Assembly: GCA_021463315.1 (NCBI GenBank)
Contig: JAJTXO010000277.1
Location: 1 to 5,863, forward strand
DNA: 5,863 nt
Origin: Caldilineales bacterium
GTDB taxonomy: Bacteria; Chloroflexota; Anaerolineae; JAAEKA01
Direction of reading: 5' to 3'
Shown here: positions 1 to 5,345 of the stretch, in pieces
How the letters are laid out: each line of letters opens with the position of its first letter
Position numbering within the stretch: the first letter of the stretch is position 1
Notes under the pieces: generated by a model
Database searches by the model: none
What the model was told of the DNA's origin: nothing
Seen by the model: only the letters and a program-made list of their open reading frames with translations
Position numbers and translations under genes: made by a program

Positions 1-66
1 GCAGCCCGCCAGCGCCAGCATCAGCACTGCGCCAAGGAGTACTCGCTTCGTCGCCATCGTCTTCAT
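1..66 (-). CDS. N-terminus of a lipoprotein (partial, runs off the window)
   Basis: Only the first 22 codons are inside the window: MKTMATKRVLLGAVLMLALAGC. This is a complete bacterial lipoprotein signal: short basic head (K2, K7, R8), hydrophobic stretch and a lipobox LAGC whose Cys22 would be lipidated. The product is therefore exported and membrane-anchored. A GAGGTG ribosome-binding site lies at 75-80, eight bases before ATG 66. The second ATG (M4) is a less well spaced alternative start. The gene follows the cytochrome c gene after 95 bp in the same direction, so it may be the last visible member of the same transcript. The mature part is outside the window and its function cannot be stated. 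Confidence 0.8.
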   Translation of the reverse strand, partial: MKTMATKRVLLGAVLMLALAGC

Positions 67-161
67 TTCGGGAACACCTCGCTCACCACAACATGACTCC
101 GGGAAAATCCGCGGCCGGCGGGCATCATACAACGCAACAGCCGCAAACCGGAAAACGGGCA
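67..161. other. Short intergenic region without a clear terminator
   Basis: This is the gap between the end of the cytochrome c gene and the next lipoprotein gene. I see a GC-rich patch (about 108-122) but no hairpin followed by a T-run in the minus direction. Read-through into the next gene is plausible. Confidence 0.4.
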
Positions 162-767
162 TCATCGCCATGTGCGGATAAAGTTGACCACCTGCCAACG
201 CTGTTCGTCGCTGAGGACGTGCTCCCAGGCGGGCATGGCGGTCTCGGCCCGTCCGTGGGTGACGATGTAGAAAAGCCCGCCGTCGGTCAGCACCTGCACA
301 TGGTCCGCATGCAGGTTGGCAGGCGTAACCGCCAGGCCCACTCCGCCCGGGCCGTCGCCCTCGCCGGTCTCGCCATGACAAACCGCGCAGTTCTTGGCGT
401 AGATGGTTGCGCCAGCGGCAACGCTCGCGTCGGTGGCCGCCACCGGGTTGGGTATCGCTGCTGCCTCCTCAGGCACGGCGTGGGCGCCTGTCGCATGTTC
501 ATCGGGCATGTGCTCTTCCATGGCGGCGTGGTCTTCCATCGTCATCGATTGATGGTCAGCCGGCATGTCCACTGCGCTCTGCACAGGCGTTACCGCTTCA
601 CCCGTGAGGTGTAGGGGCGGGGTCACCCCGCCCTCCGGGTCTGCGTGCGGGATGACCCCGCCCTCCGGGTCGGTGGGCGCCAGCGAAGGGCCGCCGGCAG
701 AGCAAGCCCCCAGGCTCAAGACGAGCAAGCTCAGCACGGCAACGGCGATAAGACGGCTTCGATTCAT
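162..767 (-). CDS. Lipoprotein mono-haem cytochrome c with Met/His-rich linker
   Basis: The 201-residue product starts with a lipoprotein signal (lipobox LGAC, Cys22), so it is anchored outside the cytoplasmic membrane. Residues 23-62 are a low-complexity linker containing two DPEGGV repeats (33-38 and 43-48). Residues 66-97 are rich in Met and His (DMPADHQSMTMEDH and following), a likely soft-metal-binding stretch. A class I cytochrome c domain covers about 114-201: haem motif CAVCH at 127-131, GxG-rich segment after it, probable distal Met ligand M178 in TAMPAW, and the terminal helix WQVVNFIRTW. The family (Pfam cytochrome c, CBB3 type) carries electrons; the partner here is unknown. It begins 22 bp after the copB stop, with AAAAGGAG upstream (spacer about 12 nt), so co-expression with the copper ATPase is likely. 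Its link to metal handling is inferred from context and the linker. Confidence 0.88.
   Translation of the reverse strand: MNRSRLIAVAVLSLLVLSLGACSAGGPSLAPTDPEGGVIPHADPEGGVTPPLHLTGEAVTPVQSAVDMPADHQSMTMEDHAAMEEHMPDEHATGAHAVPEEAAAIPNPVAATDASVAAGATIYAKNCAVCHGETGEGDGPGGVGLAVTPANLHADHVQVLTDGGLFYIVTHGRAETAMPAWEHVLSDEQRWQVVNFIRTWR
615..633. repeat. Perfect GC-rich palindrome inside the cytochrome c gene
   Basis: GGGCGGGG, TCA, CCCCGCCC form an 8-bp inverted repeat (615-622 and 626-633; the T and A of the centre pair as well). It lies at the edge of the DPEGGV repeat region that encodes the linker after the signal peptide. It resembles dispersed GC palindromes of some bacterial genomes that have been captured as coding sequence; this origin is inference. 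Confidence 0.6.
625..671. repeat. Two 17-bp direct repeats, 30-bp period, coding for DPEGGV
   Basis: The 17-bp string ACCCCGCCCTCCGGGTC occurs identically at 625-641 and 655-671. The 30-bp period keeps the reading frame and gives a 10-residue repeat, DPEGGV(T/I)P, in the linker between the lipid anchor and the haem domain. Confidence 0.85.
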
Positions 768-789
768 GGGTTGAGTTGACTCCTTTTGT

Positions 790-3060
790 TCAGCTCGGCG
801 CGCCGCCCAGCCTGACGCGGCGCAGCGTCTGGGCGTTGATGGCGACGATGATGGTGCTTACGGACATCAGGACTGCGCCGGCGGCCGGCGAGAGCAGGAT
901 GCCGAAGGTCGGGTAGAGCAGACCGGCCGCCAGCGGGATCGCCACGACGTTGTAGCCCGTGGCCCAGGCCAGGTTCTGTCGCATCTTGCGGTAGCTGGAG
1001 CGGCTCAGGTCGAAGACCTTGACCACGTCCAGCGGGTTGTTTCTGACCAGGATGATGCCGGCCGACTCGATGGCGACATCGGTGCCGCTGCCGATGGCGA
1101 TGCCGACATCGGCGCGCGTCAGCGCCGGCGCATCGTTGACGCCGTCGCCCACCATGGCGACCTTGCGTCGCTGAGCCTGCAGCGCGGCCACCTGCTGGTC
1201 CTTGTGCTCCGGCAGCACCTCGGCAACGTAGTCGTCGATGCCCAGCTCCTGGGCCACGGCGGCTGCCACCGGCTTGCTGTCGCCGGTCAACATCACAACC
1301 TTGACGCCCAGTTGGTGCAGCCGGTCCACGGCCTGCTTGCTTTCAGGGCGGATGGCGTCGGCCAGCGCGAAGGCGGCGCTCACCTGTCCATCGTCCACCA
1401 GCCAGACCACGGACTGGCCCTTTTCGCCCGCCTGGTCGGCGAAGCTGCGCAGCGACGGATCGGGCGTCAGCGCCAGCAGCTCCAGCAGCCGCGGCCCGCC
1501 GACGTGAACTGTGCGCCCGGCCGCCGTTGCGCGCACGCCGCGGCCCTTCAGCGCCTCGAAGCTTTCGATGGTCGGCAACGCCAGCCTCTTCTCGCCGGCT
1601 GCGCTGCGCAGCGCGCGGGCGATGATGTGCTCCGAGTCTCCTTCCACGGCGGCCGTCAGCGCCAGCGCCTGCTCGGGGTCCACACCGTCAGCCGCGGCCA
1701 TGCCCACCACGCCGAAATTGCCCTCGGTCAGCGTGCCGGTCTTGTCGAAGATCACCGTGTCGATCTCGCGCGCCGCCTCCAGCGCCAGCCGGTCGCGCAC
1801 CAGGATGCCGTTGCGCGCCGCCAGGCTGGTGGAGATGGCCACCACCAACGGAATGGCCAGCCCCAGCGCGTGCGGGCAGGCGATGACCAGCACCGTGGCC
1901 ACCCGCTCGACCGCCTCGACGCTGAAGCCGGTGGCGGCGATCCAGACCACCGCGGTCACCAGCGCGGCGCCCAGGGCGATGTAAAACAGCCAGCCAGCCG
2001 CCTTGTCGGCCAGAACCTGGGTGCGCGACTTGCTCTGCTGGGCCTGCTCCACCAGGCGCATGATGCCCGCCAGCGCGGTTTGGTCGCCGGTGGCGGTGAT
2101 GCGCAGCCGCAGGCTGCCGCTGCCGTTGATGGCGCCGGCGATGGCGCGGTCGCCCGGCCCCTTGCTGACCGGCCGCGACTCGCCGGTGATCATGGCCTCG
2201 CTGACGTCCGATGCGCCTTCGACCACCTGGCCGTCGGCTGGAATGCTGGCGCCGGGCCGCACCAGCACCAGATCGCCGGTCCGCAGGTTGCTTGTGGGCG
2301 TCGCTTCGATGCTGCCGTCGGGCCGAATGCGCTCGGCAGTGTCGGGCATCAGCTTGGCCAGCTCGCGCAGCGCGCCCGACGCCTGACGCACGCTGCGCAT
2401 CTCCAGCCAGTGGCCCAGCAGCATGATATCGATCAGCGTCACCAGCTCCCAGAAGAAGCCGCCATCGGGGGCGATCACCAGCGCCGCCAGGCTGTAGAAG
2501 AAGGCGACGCCGATAGCCAGCGAGATCAGCGTCATCATGCCCGGTTGGCGGTTGCGCAGCTCCGGCGCGGCCATGCGCAGGAAGGGCACGCCGCCGATGA
2601 TGAACACCAGGGCGGCAAAGACCGGCGCGATCCAGGCGCTGCCGGGGAACTCCGGCACGCTGAAGTTGAACCACTCCTGCAGCATTGGGCTGTAGAGCAG
2701 CACCGGCGCGCTGAGCGCCAGGCAGATCCAGAACCGGTTGCGGAACATCAGCTCGTGGCCGGTGTGGTCGGCGCTGTGCGCCCCGTGGCCCGCGCGCCCG
2801 CCGTGCGAGCTGTGGTCTGCGTGGGCGGCCTGGCTCATGGCATGGCCATCGTGTGCGTCGCCGTGTTCAGCGTGGTCCGCACCGTGGGCAGGTTCGACGG
2901 ACGCGCTGCTCATGGCATGGCCGGCGTGCGGGTCGGCGTGGCCGCCGCTTGCCGCCGGTTGTGCAGATTGCGCCGCGACATCGGGCAGCGTATGGCCGGC
3001 GTGTGGGTCAATCCCGGCTTCTGGCTTTTCTGAGTGCGTTCCGTGATGTTCGTGGTTCAT
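790..3060 (-). CDS. copB: CopB-type (P1B-3) copper/silver-exporting P-type ATPase
   Basis: The 756-residue membrane pump uses ATP to export copper or silver. Residues 1-103 form a His-rich head (repeated HAGHAM, DAHDGHAM, HSSHGG) in place of a Cys-type HMA domain. Membrane helices are about 109-127, 142-160, 174-196, 200-220, 356-378, 386-412, 695-715 and 718-742. Visible motifs: TGES 292-295 (actuator), CPH 395-397 in helix 6, DKTGT 439-443 (phosphorylated Asp439), TGD 592-594, GDGVND 638-643. CPH, plus N696/Y703/N704 in helix 7 and MSVST 732-736 in helix 8, is the P1B-3 signature; family members move Cu(I), Cu(II) or Ag(I). The usual HP of the nucleotide domain is SEHI here (476-479). The start is the first ATG before the His-rich head; no strong ribosome-binding site precedes it. 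The cytochrome c gene follows after 22 bp. Confidence 0.95.
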   Translation of the reverse strand: MNHEHHGTHSEKPEAGIDPHAGHTLPDVAAQSAQPAASGGHADPHAGHAMSSASVEPAHGADHAEHGDAHDGHAMSQAAHADHSSHGGRAGHGAHSADHTGHELMFRNRFWICLALSAPVLLYSPMLQEWFNFSVPEFPGSAWIAPVFAALVFIIGGVPFLRMAAPELRNRQPGMMTLISLAIGVAFFYSLAALVIAPDGGFFWELVTLIDIMLLGHWLEMRSVRQASGALRELAKLMPDTAERIRPDGSIEATPTSNLRTGDLVLVRPGASIPADGQVVEGASDVSEAMITGESRPVSKGPGDRAIAGAINGSGSLRLRITATGDQTALAGIMRLVEQAQQSKSRTQVLADKAAGWLFYIALGAALVTAVVWIAATGFSVEAVERVATVLVIACPHALGLAIPLVVAISTSLAARNGILVRDRLALEAAREIDTVIFDKTGTLTEGNFGVVGMAAADGVDPEQALALTAAVEGDSEHIIARALRSAAGEKRLALPTIESFEALKGRGVRATAAGRTVHVGGPRLLELLALTPDPSLRSFADQAGEKGQSVVWLVDDGQVSAAFALADAIRPESKQAVDRLHQLGVKVVMLTGDSKPVAAAVAQELGIDDYVAEVLPEHKDQQVAALQAQRRKVAMVGDGVNDAPALTRADVGIAIGSGTDVAIESAGIILVRNNPLDVVKVFDLSRSSYRKMRQNLAWATGYNVVAIPLAAGLLYPTFGILLSPAAGAVLMSVSTIIVAINAQTLRRVRLGGAPS

Positions 3061-3106
3061 CGTGCTATCTGTCTACCGTCTGCAGTCGTCGTTGTTCTGG
3101 CCCGCT

Positions 3107-3138
3107 ATCATACCAACGACCTTCAAGGTTCTCCGCAA
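3107..3138 (-). promoter_or_regulatory. Possible internal promoter for copB, with a dyad in its spacer
   Basis: On the minus strand TATGAT (3107-3112) is a good -10 box. TTGCGG (3133-3138) is a weak -35 box, 20 bp away. The spacer contains the dyad ACCTTGAAGGT nearly at its centre. Long spacers with a central dyad are typical of MerR-family (for example CueR) targets, but the dyad is also part of the hairpin repeat, so the fit may be chance. Confidence 0.3.
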
Positions 3139-3150
3139 CCTTGAAGGTCT
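3113..3150. repeat. Hairpin repeat, copy 1
   Basis: The arms GACCTTCAAGGTT (3118-3130) and AACCTTGAAGGTC (3137-3149) are a perfect 13-bp inverted repeat around a 6-nt loop. Each arm itself contains the odd palindrome ACCTTnAAGGT. It matches copy 2 in 36 of 38 positions. No T-run follows in the minus direction, so a standard terminator is unlikely. Confidence 0.85.
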
Positions 3151-3165
3151 GGTCACCAGTCGCTC

Positions 3166-3203
3166 CCAACGACCTTCAAGGTTTTCCGCAACCCTGAAGG
3201 TCT
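3166..3203. repeat. Hairpin repeat, copy 2
   Basis: The arms are at 3171-3183 and 3190-3202 around a 6-nt loop. It differs from copy 1 at two positions (3184 in the loop, 3194 in an arm). In RNA of the minus strand the arm change becomes a G-U pair, so the stem is kept. It begins 32 bp after the stop codon of the DUF1573-like gene. Confidence 0.85.
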
Positions 3204-3234
3204 CGCCGAAAGTCTCGCTGCCAGACGCAACGCA

Positions 3235-3762
3235 TCACGGCGTCCAGTTGGACACGACTCGCAGCTCCTTGGTTGGTTCGTCGGGATCGTTGGATGTCAG
3301 CATCACCCGAAAATCATGCGGCCCTTCCATGCCGGCGTGCATGGTGAACTCCATCGACAACTCAGTCTGCTGCCCCGGCTTGAGAGTCGTCGAACCGACG
3401 ACAATCCTGGGCGGTCAGCAGCCCTCCAGCACTTCGGGCACGGGCGGGTGGGAGATGGTCAGCGGCCCGTCGCCGGTATTGCTCAGCTTGAAGCTGGCCT
3501 TGACCATCTTGTTGACCGGCACGTCGCCAAAGTCAATGGACGTCTGGTCGACCTCCAGATTGGGCGCGCCGCCGGTCGCTGGGCTGTTGGCATTGCGGCT
3601 GTCCTGCCAGGCCAGAAAGACGGTCAGCGCCAGCGCAGCCAGGACGATCCCGCCCGCCAGCCCGGCCCACATCGCCCACGGCCGGCGGCGGGCGGGAGGC
3701 GCCGCAACCGGTCGGCTGGTTGATCGGGCCGCGCCGGATCTGCGCTTCTTGGATTTGCTCAT
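3235..3762 (-). CDS. Candidate selenoprotein: membrane-anchored DUF1573-like protein with Cys-Sec pair (UGA at residue 116)
   Basis: Read through one internal TGA, the gene gives 175 residues. The start ATG 3762 follows GGAGG with a 6-nt gap and lies 24 bp after the Met-rich lipoprotein stop. Residues 1-28 are basic, 30-51 form one membrane helix, and about 68-175 form a DUF1573-like Ig fold facing outward (LEVDQTSIDFGDVPVNK, then SNTGDGPLTI). The in-frame TGA (3415-3417) follows Cys115 in VLEGC-U-PPRIVVG. The frame then continues intact for 59 codons with typical family features (TLKPGQQTELSMEFTMH, GPHDFRV, SNDPDEP, SNWTP) to TGA 3235-3237. From memory, relatives have a second Cys at this site. 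A SECIS-like stem follows at the right distance. The function of the family is unknown; a Cys-Sec pair suggests redox or metal chemistry outside the membrane. If the TGA is a true stop, the product is a 115-residue half domain and the gene would be a pseudogene. Confidence 0.8.
3386..3402 (-). promoter_or_regulatory. Bacterial SECIS-like hairpin after the UGA
   Basis: In the mRNA, GUCGUCG, GUU, CGACGAC form a perfect 7-bp stem with a 3-nt loop. With the U of UGA (3417) as 1, the stem covers nucleotides 16-32 and the loop begins with G23 U24. In the E. coli fdhF SECIS, G23 and U24 are the loop bases bound by SelB, so both distance and loop identity agree. It lacks the bulged U17 of fdhF. The stem lies inside the coding sequence, as expected for bacteria. 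Confidence 0.72.
3415..3417 (-). other. In-frame UGA codon, probable selenocysteine
   Basis: TGA follows TGC (Cys115) and precedes CCG CCC (Pro-Pro) in the middle of a conserved domain. A single base change from TGC or TGT would give Cys here. The intact frame after it and the hairpin downstream favour recoding over termination. Confidence 0.72.
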
Positions 3763-3786
3763 GGAGTGCCTCCGCACAGTTTCTAG

Positions 3787-4938
3787 CTAGTCGCGTCCAC
3801 CCAGCGTCCACGTGAACGTGCGCCAGGGAACGCCGGCCAGGTTGCGAATGACGAGGGTGACGGTGTTGGCTGCGCCCAGAGTTGGCTGGCCATCGGCGTC
3901 GACGGCGGGAAAGCTCAGCGTGCCAGAGACGTGGTGGCCGCCGCCGGGCGGCGCTTGCCACTCCAGCGCCTTGATCTCGTTCCCGCCTGCCCGCAGAGTC
4001 GCCAGTTGCGCCAGATCGACGCCCAAGTCCACCGAGTGGGTGTCCATCACCACAGCGAAGCTCAGCGTCTCTGCCGCGGCGGCACGGTTCAGATTGAGCG
4101 GCGTGATCTGCACGGTGACGCCGCCGGCCTCGGCCATTCTCGTGTCAGCCGTCGCGGCGAAAGCGCCTGCTGCGGCAGCGCCGTCGGTGATGGGCAGTGT
4201 CCCGGTCAACGGCGCGGTTCCAGTCATGGGCGCCGCGCCCATCATGCCGCCCGCGCCCATCATCGACTGCATGTGAGACTGCATCTGTGTCATCATCTGG
4301 TCCAGGTTGCCCATCATCGCGCCCATGTCCATCATGCCGCCGTGGTCCATCATCGGCATCGTCCCGGTCATCGGCATGGTTCCAGTCATGGACTGCATGT
4401 GAGACTGCATCTGCGTCATCATCTGCATCATCTGGTCCAGGTCTCCCATCATCGCGCCCATGTCCATCATGCCGCCGTGGTTCATCATGCCGCCCTGACC
4501 CATCATCGGCATCGTCCCGGTCATCGGCATGGCTCCGGCCATGGGCATCGCGCCCATCATGGACTGCATCTGCGTCATCATCTGCATCATCTGGTCCAGG
4601 TCGCCCATCATCGCGCCCATGTCCATCATGCCGCCCTGGCCCATCATCGGCATCATCTGTCCCGGCTGCCCTGCATGATCCTGCATCATCTGCCGGGTTT
4701 GGCGCATCATGTCCATGACCTGGCCCATGCGGGCGCCGAGCTGAGCTGCATCCGGGCTGGCCGCCGCGGGCGCGCCTTGCAGCTCGCTGACGCGGGTTTC
4801 CAGGACTGCGACCTGCGCGCTTAAAGCGGCCGCGTCCTGCCCGGGGCCAGGCTGACCTGGTGCAGCGCACGCCGCCAACAGAACGGCCAGCAACAGGCCG
4901 CTCATCACAATTCCAAGGATAACTCTCTTGTGTGTCAT
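3787..4938 (-). CDS. Methionine-rich lipoprotein, probable copper-binding
   Basis: The 383-residue product has a lipoprotein signal (lipobox LAAC, Cys24) and would sit on the outer face of the membrane. Residues 35-55 may form a short coiled coil (ALSAQVAVLETRVSELQ). Residues 71-247 are extremely Met-rich: three copies of GGMMDMGAMMGDLDQMM with TQMQS tails (about 102-128, 155-184, 200-227), separated by MPMxGxMPM linkers and a few His. Met clusters of this type bind Cu(I) or Ag(I) in the oxidising envelope (as in CusF, CopC or PcoE-like proteins); the role here is inferred. Residues about 272-383 are a beta-rich domain (GGVTVQITPLNL, VMDTHSVDLGVDL, GGGHHVSGTLSFP, WRTFTWTLGG) that I recognise only as a conserved domain of metal-associated proteins. 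The ribosome-binding site is weak. The DUF1573-like gene follows after 24 bp, so they are probably co-translated. Confidence 0.87.
   Translation of the reverse strand: MTHKRVILGIVMSGLLLAVLLAACAAPGQPGPGQDAAALSAQVAVLETRVSELQGAPAAASPDAAQLGARMGQVMDMMRQTRQMMQDHAGQPGQMMPMMGQGGMMDMGAMMGDLDQMMQMMTQMQSMMGAMPMAGAMPMTGTMPMMGQGGMMNHGGMMDMGAMMGDLDQMMQMMTQMQSHMQSMTGTMPMTGTMPMMDHGGMMDMGAMMGNLDQMMTQMQSHMQSMMGAGGMMGAAPMTGTAPLTGTLPITDGAAAAGAFAATADTRMAEAGGVTVQITPLNLNRAAAAETLSFAVVMDTHSVDLGVDLAQLATLRAGGNEIKALEWQAPPGGGHHVSGTLSFPAVDADGQPTLGAANTVTLVIRNLAGVPWRTFTWTLGGRD
4258..4635. repeat. Three in-frame Met-rich repeats
   Basis: Near-identical coding repeats lie at about 4555-4635, 4387-4476 and 4258-4341. All encode GGMMDMGAMMG(D/N)LDQMM followed by TQMQS. 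Spacers between them encode MPMTGTMPMM. The third copy has lost the QMM triplet after DQMM and has Asn for Asp, showing expansion and drift of an internal duplication. Confidence 0.85.
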
Positions 4939-4970
4939 TGGTGCTCTGTGACCCTTTCTTCATCTCCATA

Positions 4971-4990
4971 GCCTGCCCTGACGGACAGGC
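4971..4990 (-). other. Intercistronic RNA hairpin
   Basis: In the minus-strand transcript GCCUGUCC, GUCA, GGGCAGGC form an 8-bp stem (one U-G pair) with a 4-nt loop. It sits 9 nt after the SHOCT gene stop and before the Met-rich lipoprotein gene. No U-run follows, so it may set mRNA processing or relative expression rather than terminate. Confidence 0.5.
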
Positions 4991-4999
4991 AGTGGCTCG

Positions 5000-5251
5000 T
5001 TATTCCAGCAGTTTGCGCCGCATTTGGTCATACTCAGCTTGGGAGAGTTCACCGCGCGCAAAACGCTGCTTCAGGATGTCTGTTGGGCTTTCCCGTGGCT
5101 CACCTCGCTGGCCGTCAGAAGGCGGCGGCGCAGATCCGGCGCTCTGGGGGAACAGCCTGCCCAGAAGCCAGACGGCCGCCACCACGATGGCCAACCAGAA
5201 AAGGATCATCAGGAACAAGCCCAGGCCGCCGTAGCCAAAACCCATCATCAT
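5000..5251 (-). CDS. Small SHOCT-domain membrane protein
   Basis: The product has 83 residues from ATG 5251, which follows AGGAGG (5259-5264) with a 7-nt gap. A GTG six bases upstream lies only one base after AGGAGG, too close to be the start. Residues 1-9 are Met/Gly-rich (MMMGFGYGG), about 10-33 form one membrane helix (LGLFLMILFWLAIVVAAVWLLGRL), 34-56 are a flexible polar linker, and 57-83 are a C-terminal SHOCT motif (DILKQRFARGELSQAEYDQMRRKLLE). SHOCT is a short domain at the ends of many small membrane proteins; its role is thought to be oligomerisation or regulation, with no known reaction. Such proteins are common beside copper and other envelope stress genes. It is the first gene after the promoter-like region, with the Met-rich lipoprotein 61 bp downstream. 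Confidence 0.87.
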   Translation of the reverse strand: MMMGFGYGGLGLFLMILFWLAIVVAAVWLLGRLFPQSAGSAPPPSDGQRGEPRESPTDILKQRFARGELSQAEYDQMRRKLLE

Positions 5252-5287
5252 GGTCACACCTCCTGTCGTACCTCACGATACGAGAGA

Positions 5288-5318
5288 AGTATAGCCTGTC
5301 AGCGTGACAGGCGCGTAA
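5288..5318 (-). promoter_or_regulatory. Putative promoter with MerR-like dyad before the SHOCT gene
   Basis: On the minus strand, TATACT (5288-5293) is a good -10 box, about 24 bp before the AGGAGG site. The 19 bp upstream (5294-5312) are exactly the dyad GCCTGTCA, CGC, TGACAGGC (8-bp arms). A poor -35 box TTACGC (5313-5318) abuts it. A dyad filling a 19-bp spacer is the layout used by MerR-family activators such as MerR and CueR, which also help weak promoters. The half-site is not the classical CueR one, so the regulator is unknown. Confidence 0.45.
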
Positions 5319-5345
5319 CGCCAGTATGACAATTGTGTGAAGTTG

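Larger units (their letters stand above)
3061..3234. other. Intergenic region between the DUF1573-like gene and copB
   Basis: This region of about 174 bp holds two 38-bp hairpin repeats (3113-3150, 3166-3203), a small palindrome CTGGTCACCAG between them (3149-3159) and a TATGAT -10-like box (3107-3112) oriented toward copB. I see no coding sequence in it. Confidence 0.7.

Noticed and set aside
93..614. Plus-strand frame across the cytochrome c gene
   Set aside because: It is antisense to a gene with lipobox, haem motif and Met ligand, and the product shows no recognisable feature.
1204..3033. A 609-codon open frame on the plus strand opposite copB
   Set aside because: It is antisense to a fully motif-supported ATPase. 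It exists because high-GC codon use leaves few stops on the opposite strand; the product is a low-complexity Gln/Arg/His-rich string with no domain.
790..3060. CopA-type (CPC) copper ATPase or potassium pump
   Set aside because: The helix 6 motif is CPH rather than CPC, there is no Cys-type HMA domain, and helices 7 and 8 match the P1B-3 group.
3113..3203. A CRISPR array from the two repeated hairpins
   Set aside because: Only two copies, separated by 15 bp, too short for a spacer, with long palindromic arms and no cas gene nearby.
3235..3762. The DUF1573-like gene as a simple pseudogene
   Set aside because: There is no frameshift or second stop, the codons after the TGA still encode typical domain motifs, and a SECIS-like stem is in place. 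It stays as the main alternative if the genome lacks Sec machinery.
3415..3777. A 120-residue version of the DUF1573-like protein starting at GTG 3777 and ending at the internal TGA
   Set aside because: GTG 3777 overlaps the GGAGG ribosome-binding site of ATG 3762, which is the better start. Ending at TGA 3415-3417 would cut the domain in half while an intact frame continues.
3931..4824. Plus-strand open frame encoding a His-rich repeat protein (HHRAHVHHAA)
   Set aside because: It mirrors the Met-rich repeats of the lipoprotein on the other strand (ATG read as CAT gives His). It has no ribosome-binding site or signal, and the minus-strand gene is well supported.
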